NCBI GenBank assembly: GCA_900541475.1 | Contig: UQJV01000048.1 | Location: 1-13,557 of the forward strand | Reading direction: 5' to 3' | Length of the DNA: 13,557 bases | From: an uncultured Collinsella sp. | GTDB lineage: Bacteria > Actinomycetota > Coriobacteriia > Coriobacteriales > Coriobacteriaceae | Part shown: positions 5,786 through 12,636 of the stretch, piece by piece | Layout: the number at the start of each line of letters is the position of its first letter | Position numbering within the stretch: the first letter of the stretch is position 1 | Made by a program: the position numbers and the translations under genes | Notes under the pieces: model-generated | What the model saw: only the letters and a program-made list of their open reading frames with translations | Told to the model about the DNA's origin: nothing | The model's database searches: none

Positions 5786-8700
5786 ATGGAGATCACCATC
5801 AATCGCGAAATTGGGAAGCTCGGACTTCCCAGGCATCTTGTGCTTGGCATGGATCCAGGAATTGCAAGCTGCGGATTCGCACTTATCGACACAGCCAATC
5901 ATGAAATCCTGGATTTGGGCGTCAGATTATTTGACTCTCCAACTCATCCTAAAACGGGCCAAAGTCTTGCGGTTATTCGCAGGGGCTTCCGCTCTACCCG
6001 TCGAAACATTGACCGTACCCAGGCGCGCTTGAAGCACTGTCTCCAAGTCCTCAAGGCTTATGGCCTCATCCCCCAAGACGCCACCAAAGAGTACTTCCAC
6101 ACCACAAAAGGCGACAAGCAGCCGCTCAAGCTTCGCGTTGATGGTCTTGACCGCCTGCTCAACGATCGCGAGTGGGCGCTAGTCCTTTACTCCCTCTGCA
6201 AGCGCCGTGGATACATCCCCCACGGAGAAGGCAGTCAGGATAAATCAAGCGAAGGCGGCAAGGTTCTATCCGCCCTTGCGGCCAACAAGGAAGCAATTGC
6301 GGAGACCTCGTGCCGCACCGTTGGCGAATGGCTCGCTCAGCAGCCTCAAAGTCGCAATCGTGGTGGCAATTACGACAAGTGTGTAACGCACGCCCAGCTT
6401 ATCGAAGAAACTCATATCCTATTTGATGCTCAACGCTCCTTTGGCTCCAAATACGCTTCGCCGGAATTTGAGGCCGCATATATCGAGGTTTGCGATTGGG
6501 AGCGTTCGCGCAAAGACTTCGACCGCCGCACGTACGACCTCGTTGGCCACTGCTCATACTTCCCAACAGAAAAACGAGCCGCACGCTGCACGCTTACGAG
6601 CGAACTCGTTTCAGCCTATGGCGCACTCGGCAACATCACCATCATCCACGAAAACGGGACCTCTCGCGCCCTAAGCGCTACGGAGCGCGATGAGTGCATT
6701 GCGATCCTGTTCTCGTGCGAGCCAATTCGAGGCAACAAAGATTGTGCTGTTAAATTCGGCGCCCTCAGAAAAGCGCTCGACCTTAGTTCCGGCGATTACT
6801 TTAAGGGAGTTCCAGCCGCCGACGAAAAAACGCGCGAGGTGTACAAGCCCAAGGGATGGCGCGTGCTCCGCAATACCCTCAATGCGGCCAACCCCATTCT
6901 CCTGCAGCGTTTGCGCGATGACCGCGATCTCGCCGATGCCGTTATGGAGGCGGTGGCATATTCCTCGGCCCTTCCCGTACTCCAAGAGCAGCTTCAGGGG
7001 TTACCGCTCTCGGAAGCGGAGATCGAGGCGCTTTGCAGGCTTCCCTATTCATCCAAAGCTCTTAACGGCTATGGCAACCGTTCCAAAAAAGCACTCGACG
7101 TGCTGCTCGATTGCCTCGAGGAGCCCGAGGTCCTCAACCTTACGCAGGCCGAAAATGACTGCGGTCTGCTGGGGCTGCGCATCGCTGGCGCCCAGCTCGA
7201 GCGCTCCGATCGCCTGATGCCCTATGAGACCTGGATCGAACGTACCGGTCGGACAAATAACAATCCCGTCGTCATTCGCGCCATGTCGCAAATGCGAAAA
7301 GTGGTCAACGCCATCTGCCGCAAGTGGGGCGTGCCAAACGAAATCCACGTTGAGCTTGATCGAGAGCTCAGGTTGCCTCAGCGCGCAAAAGACGAGATTG
7401 CCAAGGCCAATAAGAAGAACGAGAAAAATCGCGAGCGCATTGCCGGGCAAATCGCTGAGCTGCGTGGCTGCACGGCAGATGAGGTCACGGGCAAACAGAT
7501 AGAGAAGTACCGCCTGTGGGAAGAGCAGGAATGCTTCGACCTTTACACGGGCGCTAAAATCGAAGTCGATCGCCTAATTAGCGACGACACCTACACGCAG
7601 ATTGACCACATCCTACCGTTCTCTCGCACGGGAGAAAACTCACGCAACAACAAAGTCCTGGTCCTCGCCAAAAGCAATCAGGATAAACGCGAACAGACAC
7701 CTTACGAATGGATGTCCCACGACGGTGCGCCTTCATGGGATGCTTTTGAACGTCGCGTTCAGGAAAACCAGAAACTCAGCCGTCGCAAAAAGAACTTCCT
7801 GCTGGAAAAAGACCTTGATACCAAGGAAGGCGAATTCTTAGCACGCAGCTTCACCGACACCGCCTATATGTCGCGAGAAGTATGCGCTTACCTCGCCGAC
7901 TGTCTGCTGTTCCCCGATGATGGCGCAAAGGCACATGTTGTTCCTACCACTGGCAGAGCGACCGCATGGCTGCGTCGCAGGTGGGGGCTTAACTTTGGTT
8001 CGAATGGCGAAAAAGACCGCTCGGACGATCGTCACCATGCCACCGATGCTTGTGTGATTGCAGCATGTAGTCGAAGCCTCGTGATTAAAACCGCTCGAAT
8101 CAACCAAGAGACACACTGGAGCATAACCAGAGGTATGAACGAGACCCAACGCCGCGATGCCATCATGAAGGCTCTCGAAAGTGTTATGCCCTGGGAAACC
8201 TTTGCGAACGAAGTGCGCGCGGCGCACGATTTCGTCGTACCCACGCGCTTTGTTCCGCGCAAGGGAAAGGGCGAGTTGTTCGAGCAGACGGTCTATCGTT
8301 ATGCCGGCGTCAATGCACAGGGCAAAGACATTGCTCGCAAGGCGAGCTCCGATAAGGACATCGTCATGGGCAACGCCGTTGTGTCGGCAGACGAGAAGTC
8401 GGTCATCAAGGTGAGCGAGATGTTGTGCCTGAGGCTCTGGCATGACCCGGAGGCCAAGAAGGGGCAGGGCGCTTGGTACGCAGACCCCGTCTATAAGGCG
8501 GATATTCCCGCACTTAAGGACGGAACGTATGTGCCTAGGATTGCGAAAGCGCACACCGGTCGAAAAGCCTGGAAGCCCGTGCCGGAAAGCGCTATGAAAA
8601 AACCGCCGCTGGAGATATATCTGGGCGATCTAGTACAGATAGGCGATTTTGTTGGGCGGTTTAGCGGCTACAACATCGCAAATGCAAACTGGTCGTTTGT

Positions 8701-8803
8701 CGACAGGCTCACTAAAGAAGCCCTAGGCTGTCCCACCGTTGTCAAGTTGGACAACAAACTGGCTCCCGCCATAATTCGCGAGTCCATAATCATGCACCAA
8801 TAA
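5786..8803 (+). CDS. cas9: CRISPR-associated endonuclease Cas9, type II-C
   Basis: A 1005-residue RNA-guided DNA nuclease; the small size, with no csn2 or cas4 nearby, marks subtype II-C. RuvC-I is LVLGMDPGIASCGFALID with catalytic Asp23. The Arg-rich bridge helix is about 65-92, followed by the REC lobe. RuvC-II is IHVELDREL with Glu523. The HNH domain has the pair Asp607-His608 in QIDHILPFSR and Asn631 in KSNQDK. RuvC-III is RHHATDACV with His751 and Asp754. The C-terminal 230 residues are the PAM-interacting region. All catalytic residues are present, so the enzyme should cut both strands. The ATG at 5786 is preferred over the in-frame ATG at 5744 because GAGAGGGG lies 5 nt upstream and the RuvC-I motif is then near the N-terminus as usual. 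cas9 is separated from cas1-cas2 by the array, which is unusual. The PAM cannot be read from sequence. Confidence 0.97.
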   Translation: MEITINREIGKLGLPRHLVLGMDPGIASCGFALIDTANHEILDLGVRLFDSPTHPKTGQSLAVIRRGFRSTRRNIDRTQARLKHCLQVLKAYGLIPQDATKEYFHTTKGDKQPLKLRVDGLDRLLNDREWALVLYSLCKRRGYIPHGEGSQDKSSEGGKVLSALAANKEAIAETSCRTVGEWLAQQPQSRNRGGNYDKCVTHAQLIEETHILFDAQRSFGSKYASPEFEAAYIEVCDWERSRKDFDRRTYDLVGHCSYFPTEKRAARCTLTSELVSAYGALGNITIIHENGTSRALSATERDECIAILFSCEPIRGNKDCAVKFGALRKALDLSSGDYFKGVPAADEKTREVYKPKGWRVLRNTLNAANPILLQRLRDDRDLADAVMEAVAYSSALPVLQEQLQGLPLSEAEIEALCRLPYSSKALNGYGNRSKKALDVLLDCLEEPEVLNLTQAENDCGLLGLRIAGAQLERSDRLMPYETWIERTGRTNNNPVVIRAMSQMRKVVNAICRKWGVPNEIHVELDRELRLPQRAKDEIAKANKKNEKNRERIAGQIAELRGCTADEVTGKQIEKYRLWEEQECFDLYTGAKIEVDRLISDDTYTQIDHILPFSRTGENSRNNKVLVLAKSNQDKREQTPYEWMSHDGAPSWDAFERRVQENQKLSRRKKNFLLEKDLDTKEGEFLARSFTDTAYMSREVCAYLADCLLFPDDGAKAHVVPTTGRATAWLRRRWGLNFGSNGEKDRSDDRHHATDACVIAACSRSLVIKTARINQETHWSITRGMNETQRRDAIMKALESVMPWETFANEVRAAHDFVVPTRFVPRKGKGELFEQTVYRYAGVNAQGKDIARKASSDKDIVMGNAVVSADEKSVIKVSEMLCLRLWHDPEAKKGQGAWYADPVYKADIPALKDGTYVPRIAKAHTGRKAWKPVPESAMKKPPLEIYLGDLVQIGDFVGRFSGYNIANANWSFVDRLTKEALGCPTVVKLDNKLAPAIIRESIIMHQ

Positions 8804-8811
8804 ATAGCTCC

Positions 8812-8845
8812 GCGCCCTATTCGGTATCCGATCCGAATAGGGCGC
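8812..8845 (+). terminator. terminator-like hairpin after cas9
   Basis: A perfect 13-bp stem, GCGCCCTATTCGG (8812-8824) with CCGAATAGGGCGC (8833-8845), has an 8-nt loop 8 bp after the cas9 stop. The following ATTCTC is a weak T-tail. It separates cas9 transcription from the array. The rest of the gap to 9030 shows nothing recognisable. Confidence 0.65.
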
Positions 8846-9030
8846 ATTCTCAACTAGAAAAGACATCCGATTAGCCTAAGCGTATCCCTTATTAATTCTG
8901 AGCTGAAAGCGGATTAGTTCACGCTATTGAAGCAGTACCTCGACTCAAACAGGCGCCCCAGTCATACCACTCTCGACATGCGACATATCAACCGACCCCA
9001 TATCGTCAATGAATGTTGAAAAAAGCAAAG

Positions 9031-9064
9031 GTCTTTGTCGTGGCCCTTCCCGAAGCGATGCGCT
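9031..9064 (+). repeat. degenerate terminal CRISPR repeat
   Basis: The 3' part (GCCCTTCCCGAAGCGATGCGCT) matches the repeat's GCCCTTCC...GATACGCT with a few changes and one deletion. The 5' part keeps GTCTT and then diverges. It is spaced 30 nt from the first intact repeat, as a true repeat should be. The stretch 9035-9049 pairs with 9068-9082, inside the adjoining spacer, over 15 bp with a single G-T pair. Confidence 0.8.
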
Positions 9065-10648
9065 CGAGAAGGGCTACGACAAGTTCGTGAAGATGTCCTG
9101 AGCACGCGCCCTTCCCCAAGGTGATACGCTGACGAAGTGGAACTGGTCTCGCTCGCGCTCGTCTTGAGCACGCGCCCTTCCCCAAGGTGATACGCTTTGG
9201 ATGGTGACTGCTAATCGCCAAACCCTGTCTTGAGCACGCGCCCTTCCCCAAGGTGATACGCTTCGGTCGCGGCGACTATCAGGTACCTAGAGGTCTTGAG
9301 CACGCGCCCTTCCCCAAGGTGATACGCTGAATTCCGGATGCACAGACGAGCGACCGTAGTCTTGAGCACGCGCCCTTCCCCAAGGTGATACGCTAGACGG
9401 GTTTTGTCGTTGACGCGCCCCCACGTCTTGAGCACGCGCCCTTCCCCAAGGTGATACGCTCGAGCCGTATAAAATTGCATCCTCATACATGTCTTGAGCA
9501 CGCGCCCTTCCCCAAGGTGATACGCTATGGGACGGGTCGAATATCTTCGCCCCACAGTCTTGAGCACGCGCCCTTCCCCAAGGTGATACGCTAAGAACAT
9601 CGCATCACGTATCCGCAAGCTGGTCTTGAGCACGCGCCCTTCCCCAAGGTGATACGCTCAGAGCGCTTTTCAAGATAAGCCTGCCTATGTCTTGAGCACG
9701 CGCCCTTCCCCAAGGTGATACGCTGCTGACCGACTACGTCAAGGACGAGCAGAAGTCTTGAGCACGCGCCCTTCCCCAAGGTGATACGCTGTGGAGACGT
9801 TCGCGGACTCGCTCATTGGTGTCTTGAGCACGCGCCCTTCCCCAAGGTGATACGCTGGGCCGCAGATAAGTAAAGTCAGGTTATAGGTCTTGAGCACGCG
9901 CCCTTCCCCAAGGTGATACGCTGCGCTGAAGAGCGAAGAGAACGAGCGCATAGTCTTGAGCACGCGCCCTTCCCCAAGGTGATACGCTCTCGGTTACGGG
10001 AATGACTACATGACTCTGGTCTTGAGCACGCGCCCTTCCCCAAGGTGATACGCTTTCGAGTACAACATGCCAGAGGCCATCAAGGTCTTGAGCACGCGCC
10101 CTTCCCCAAGGTGATACGCTGCTTTGCATCTACTCCTCCTTTCGTTGACTGTCTTGAGCACGCGCCCTTCCCCAAGGTGATACGCTTATAGATTGCCACA
10201 GCGTATGCAATCTCAGGTCTTGAGCACGCGCCCTTCCCCAAGGTGATACGCTGCATGGCGAGTGGGTCACGCTGAAAGAGTAGTCTTGAGCACGCGCCCT
10301 TCCCCAAGGTGATACGCTCCTGTCTGCCAACGGTGCAGAGGGCAACAAGTCTTGAGCACGCGCCCTTCCCCAAGGTGATACGCTGAGCAGGCCAGCAGGA
10401 AGGCGGGAATCAGGGTCTTGAGCACGCGCCCTTCCCCAAGGTGATACGCTATATCTACCGTTGATAAACGTGTGGTGCATGTCTTGAGCACGCGCCCTTC
10501 CCCAAGGTGATACGCTCAGTACGCCAACAGCAAGCCAACTGGATACGTCTTGAGCACGCGCCCTTCCCCAAGGTGATACGCTAAGAAGTGGCTGCTGGAC
10601 AACGTGTTCAAGGTCTTGAGCACGCGCCCTTCCCCAAGGTGATACGCT
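9031..10648 (+). CRISPR. type II-C CRISPR array: 24 intact repeats, one degenerate repeat, 24 spacers
   Basis: The 36-nt repeat begins GTCTTGAGCACGCG and ends AAGGTGATACGCT. Intact copies start at 9095 and recur every 66 bp exactly (9161, 9227 and so on to 10613). All are identical except the first, which has C for T at 9098. A degenerate 34-nt copy at 9031-9064 starts the array. Every spacer, including the one after the degenerate copy (9065-9094), is 30 nt. The crRNA strand is plus because the tracrRNA anti-repeat at 11038-11004 is complementary to the plus-strand repeat. The decayed end lies next to cas9 and the pristine end next to the cas1 side, so the oldest spacers are at 9065 and the newest at 10583. 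Each repeat ends in TGATACGCT, which resembles an extended -10 element and may start crRNA transcripts inside the array. A strong terminator follows 10 nt after the last repeat. Confidence 0.99.
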
Positions 10649-10657
10649 ATGTGCGCA

Positions 10658-10691
10658 CAGAAAAGCCCCTTTAACAGGGGCTTTTCTGTTT
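10658..10691 (+). terminator. rho-independent terminator of the CRISPR array
   Basis: A perfect 13-bp stem, CAGAAAAGCCCCT (10658-10670) with AGGGGCTTTTCTG (10676-10688), has a TTAAC loop and is followed by TTT. It lies 10 nt after the last intact repeat and stops plus-strand array transcription. It occupies the position where a leader would touch the newest repeat. Confidence 0.85.
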
Positions 10692-10924
10692 CAAGCCTCA
10701 AAAAAAGAAGACTGATTCGACCTCAGATCTACATCTGCGATTCATTTTTTCGAAACGAAATGCGCCGGCACGTCGCGCTTCACACAAGAAAAGAGCCGTA
10801 TTCGGCACAGAGATTTATGTACTTTTCTTCACAATCGAATCAATCCTTAGGCGAAAAATCGCACAAAAGGACCCGCCTAAATGCTATTCATAGCTACCGT
10901 TTACGGAATACTGGCTAACACTCG
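10692..10924. other. AT-rich candidate leader region
   Basis: Non-coding, clearly more AT-rich than the flanks, with several A and T runs (for example near 10700 and 10744) and no recognisable gene. It lies on the pristine side of the array between two convergent terminators, that of the array and that of the tracrRNA. Integration signals for Cas1-Cas2 may be here, but no specific motif can be named. Confidence 0.4.
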
Positions 10925-11045
10925 CCCAAAAAAGTTCGCCCCGCCCAATCCGAAGATTGAACGGGGGTTACTTTACGGGTAAGCCACTTAAGTGGCTCCC
11001 CTTGTCTGGAGCCGCGCCCTTCCCCAAGGTGAGCTGCTTTCGACT
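10925..11045 (-). ncRNA. tracrRNA
   Basis: Read on the minus strand, 11038-11004 is an anti-repeat: its complement matches the CRISPR repeat at 31 of 36 positions. In the duplex, repeat base 10 (A) is bulged, base 5 is mismatched, and the far end near base 31 frays. Downstream come the palindromic hairpin AGCCACTTAAGTGGCT (10997-10982), enclosed by GGG/CCC, and then a 12-bp stem with a TTCG loop (10966-10939) followed by six Ts (10933-10928), a textbook terminator. A TACAAT -10 box (11058-11053) would start the RNA near 11045. The RNA is about 120 nt. It pairs with crRNA and is held by Cas9. It is divergent from cas1 and convergent with the array. Exact ends are inferred. Confidence 0.9.
10928..10966 (-). 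terminator. terminator of the tracrRNA
   Basis: CCCCGTTCAATC and GATTGGGCGGGG (minus strand) pair over 12 bp, including two G-U pairs, around a stable TTCG tetraloop. A six-T run follows five nt later (10933-10928). Confidence 0.9.
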
Positions 11046-11052
11046 TAACTGT

Positions 11053-11058
11053 ATTGTA
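11053..11058 (-). promoter_or_regulatory. candidate -10 box of the tracrRNA promoter
   Basis: TACAAT on the minus strand, placed so that the transcript starts a few nt before the anti-repeat. A TTGTCG stretch upstream is 21 nt away, too far for a normal -35, so the promoter may rely on the -10 region. It lies within the 5' leader of cas1. Confidence 0.5.
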
Positions 11059-11086
11059 ACGCTAATGCGGGAAGGTCGTCGACAAA

Positions 11087-11977
11087 ATGGCCCAACGGAC
11101 AATACTTATCCAGAGCAAGGCCCACCTCTGCATCAAGAACGGCCTATTGATGGTCACCGTGGACGACCGCAGCTCTACCATTCCCCTCGAGGACATTTGG
11201 GTCGTCATCGTCGAATCCCATCAAACCACGATGACGGTCGCCTGCATGTCGCAGCTTAACGACGCGGGAATAGGCGTCATGATCTGCGGGCGCGATCATA
11301 TGCCCAATGGTCTTATGCTCCCCATGGGAGCCCATTCACGCCATGCACGCATCATCGAGGATCAGCTTGCCATGAGCCTTCCGTTTAAAAAGCAGCTTTG
11401 GAAACGAATTGTTCAAGCAAAGATACTCAACCAAGCGGCGGTTCTCACAGAAATGGGGTTGTCTACAGGCCCTCTCCCGTCTTATGCCAAAACCGTTCTT
11501 TCGGGCGACACGGACAATCGAGAAGGCGCGGCTGCCTCCGCGTACTTTAAAGCCCTCATTACCGATGGAACAAGACGTAACAGCATGCAGAGCTCCGCTC
11601 TCGACTACGGTTACAGCGTCTTGCGCGCGGGCATCGGAAGAGCAGCCGTTGGTGGTGGATGGCTCGTATCCCAGGGGCTTCACCATCACAGCGTTTACAA
11701 CGCGTTTAATCTTGTCGACGATCTTATTGAACCGTTCCGCCCTCTCGTCGATCTAATTGTTATGAGCTACGGCGTTGCAGAGCCTTTGGGCCAGCGCGAC
11801 AAAGCGTTGCTCGCCCGCGTGTTTGAGCACGTCATGACTATCGACGGAAAACGTTGCGGCTGTCAGCAGTGCATAGAGACAACGCTCTCTTCACTCAGAA
11901 CTGCCGTTCTCGAAAAGGATCCTAAGAGGCTGTTGTTGCCCGAGCTAAAAGGGCTCGAGATGGTAACTGTTGAATAG
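11087..11977 (+). CDS. cas1: CRISPR-associated integrase Cas1, type II
   Basis: A 296-residue DNA integrase that, as a complex with Cas2, inserts new spacers. The metal-binding residues of type II Cas1 are visible: Glu146 in NREGAAASAYF, His200 in the GLHHHSVYNAFNL stretch, and Glu215 in DDLIEPFRPLVD. The length is normal for the family. A GCGC-type pair of cysteines (RCGCQQC, 257-262) lies near the C-terminus. The ATG at 11087 follows GGGAAGG at 11069-11075, with 11 nt spacing, rather long but the only candidate. cas2 follows after 9 bp, so both are cotranscribed. The gene starts just upstream of, and divergent from, the tracrRNA gene. cas1 is not contiguous with cas9. Confidence 0.97.
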   Translation: MAQRTILIQSKAHLCIKNGLLMVTVDDRSSTIPLEDIWVVIVESHQTTMTVACMSQLNDAGIGVMICGRDHMPNGLMLPMGAHSRHARIIEDQLAMSLPFKKQLWKRIVQAKILNQAAVLTEMGLSTGPLPSYAKTVLSGDTDNREGAAASAYFKALITDGTRRNSMQSSALDYGYSVLRAGIGRAAVGGGWLVSQGLHHHSVYNAFNLVDDLIEPFRPLVDLIVMSYGVAEPLGQRDKALLARVFEHVMTIDGKRCGCQQCIETTLSSLRTAVLEKDPKRLLLPELKGLEMVTVE

Positions 11978-11986
11978 GGAGGAGCC

Positions 11987-12304
11987 ATGAGAGTTATGAG
12001 GTTATTGGTTCTGTTCGATCTTCCAACGGGAAGCAAAGCCGAGCGTCGGCAGTATAGCGACTTTCGAAAGTTTCTGATTAGCGACGGATACCATATGGAG
12101 CAGTTTTCGGTGTATTCGCGCCTGTTGGTGACTCGCGAATCCGCAGCGGCGCATATCGCTCGCCTTAAGCTGAATCTTCCAAGCGCTGGAGAGGTCACCG
12201 TTATCGAAATGACCGAAAAGCAATACGAAGACCGAATGGTCCTTCTGAGCGAGCACAAGGAGCAGCCCGTTGGGCAGGGCGCGCAGTTAACGCTTGTGTT
12301 TTGA
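11987..12304 (+). CDS. cas2: CRISPR-associated protein Cas2
   Basis: A 105-residue ferredoxin-fold protein that dimerises and bridges two Cas1 dimers in the spacer-integration complex. The first strand MRVMRLLVLFDLPTGS carries the conserved Asp11. The FRKFLISDGYHMEQFSVYSR stretch is typical of type II Cas2, and the C-terminal TLVF strand is present. A strong ribosome site (GGGAGG) lies just upstream of the ATG at 11987, 9 bp after the cas1 stop. The gene looks intact. It is the last gene of the island; the base after its stop codon opens a fragment of an unrelated channel gene. Confidence 0.96.
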   Translation: MRVMRLLVLFDLPTGSKAERRQYSDFRKFLISDGYHMEQFSVYSRLLVTRESAAAHIARLKLNLPSAGEVTVIEMTEKQYEDRMVLLSEHKEQPVGQGAQLTLVF

Positions 12305-12305
12305 C

Positions 12306-12431
12306 GTGACCGTGCAGATCGGTGCAACCGTCTCACATTGGATCGGGCGGCGTCTACCTTTCCGAAACCCCGACAACACGTTTTTGCTTATCGGCATGGG
12401 TGCCGGCTTTGCCGGGCTCTTTATTGTCTGA
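12306..12431 (+). pseudogene. fragment of a ClC-type chloride channel
   Basis: The frame from 12306 encodes VQIGATVSHWIGRR, then NPDNTFLLIGMGAGFAGLF, followed by IV and a TGA at 12429. The spacing and motifs match the central region of ClC voltage-gated chloride channel proteins (a VQIGAS-type segment, then a GMAAGF-ALF-type segment about 25 residues later). A whole ClC protein is around 400 residues or more; only about 40 remain, with no start of its own, beginning at the first base after cas2. It is therefore debris at the edge of the CRISPR island. The family is recognised from motifs only. Confidence 0.65.
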
Positions 12432-12491
12432 GTCGTGGCTTATCTGTTCAACATGGACAAATCTATCAACGCCATGCAGGAGCGAGCGTAG
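12432..12491 (+). pseudogene. C-terminal tail of an unidentified membrane protein
   Basis: In the same frame after the TGA, VVAYLFNMDKSINAMQERA ends at a TAG (12489). The end of a hydrophobic helix followed by a charged, amphipathic tail resembles the C-terminus of a multi-pass transporter, possibly of the MFS (GPH) group, and not the middle of a ClC channel. It may be a second broken gene fused to the ClC fragment by a deletion. A terminator-like region follows, as behind a real gene end. Confidence 0.35.
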
Positions 12492-12518
12492 ATAGATATC
12501 CAAAGCAAGTGGTCTCAA

Positions 12519-12567
12519 CCGGAAACAGCGTCCCACTCTGAGGCTGTATTCCGGGACACGGTTTCCG
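12519..12567. other. imperfect hairpin
   Basis: CCGGAAACAGCGTCCC (from 12519) pairs imperfectly with the stretch ending GTTTCCG (12561-12567), about three mismatches in 16. It probably forms part of the terminator region between the remnant genes and ogt. Confidence 0.4.
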
Positions 12568-12570
12568 CTT

Positions 12571-12603
12571 GGGACGCCATTCGGAAAGCGCGTCCCGTTC
12601 TTT
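12571..12603 (+). terminator. terminator between remnant genes and ogt
   Basis: GGGACGC (12571-12577) pairs with GCGTCCC (12590-12596), followed by GTTCTTT. It would end plus-strand transcripts coming from cas1-cas2. It is also positioned beyond the 3' end of ogt on the other strand. Confidence 0.6.
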
Positions 12604-12636
12604 CACGGCGTCTTGGCTATGCAAAGTGCTCTGGCG

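Noticed and set aside
8872..8890. AAGCGTATCCCTT resembling the start of an anti-repeat, as a second tracrRNA near cas9
   Set aside because: Only about 8 consecutive bases agree with the repeat complement, with no further pairing or terminator; the 11004-11038 match is far better.
9006..10701. Minus-strand open frames with repeated peptides (YHLGEGRVLKT, ITLGKGACSR) across the array
   Set aside because: They are translations of the CRISPR repeat in different frames; no ribosome sites, and every 66-bp period preserves the frame artificially.
11004..11038. An orphan or degenerate CRISPR repeat belonging to the array
   Set aside because: It is 355 bp beyond the last repeat, not in 66-bp register, and is followed on the minus strand by hairpins and a terminator, so anti-repeat of a tracrRNA explains it better.
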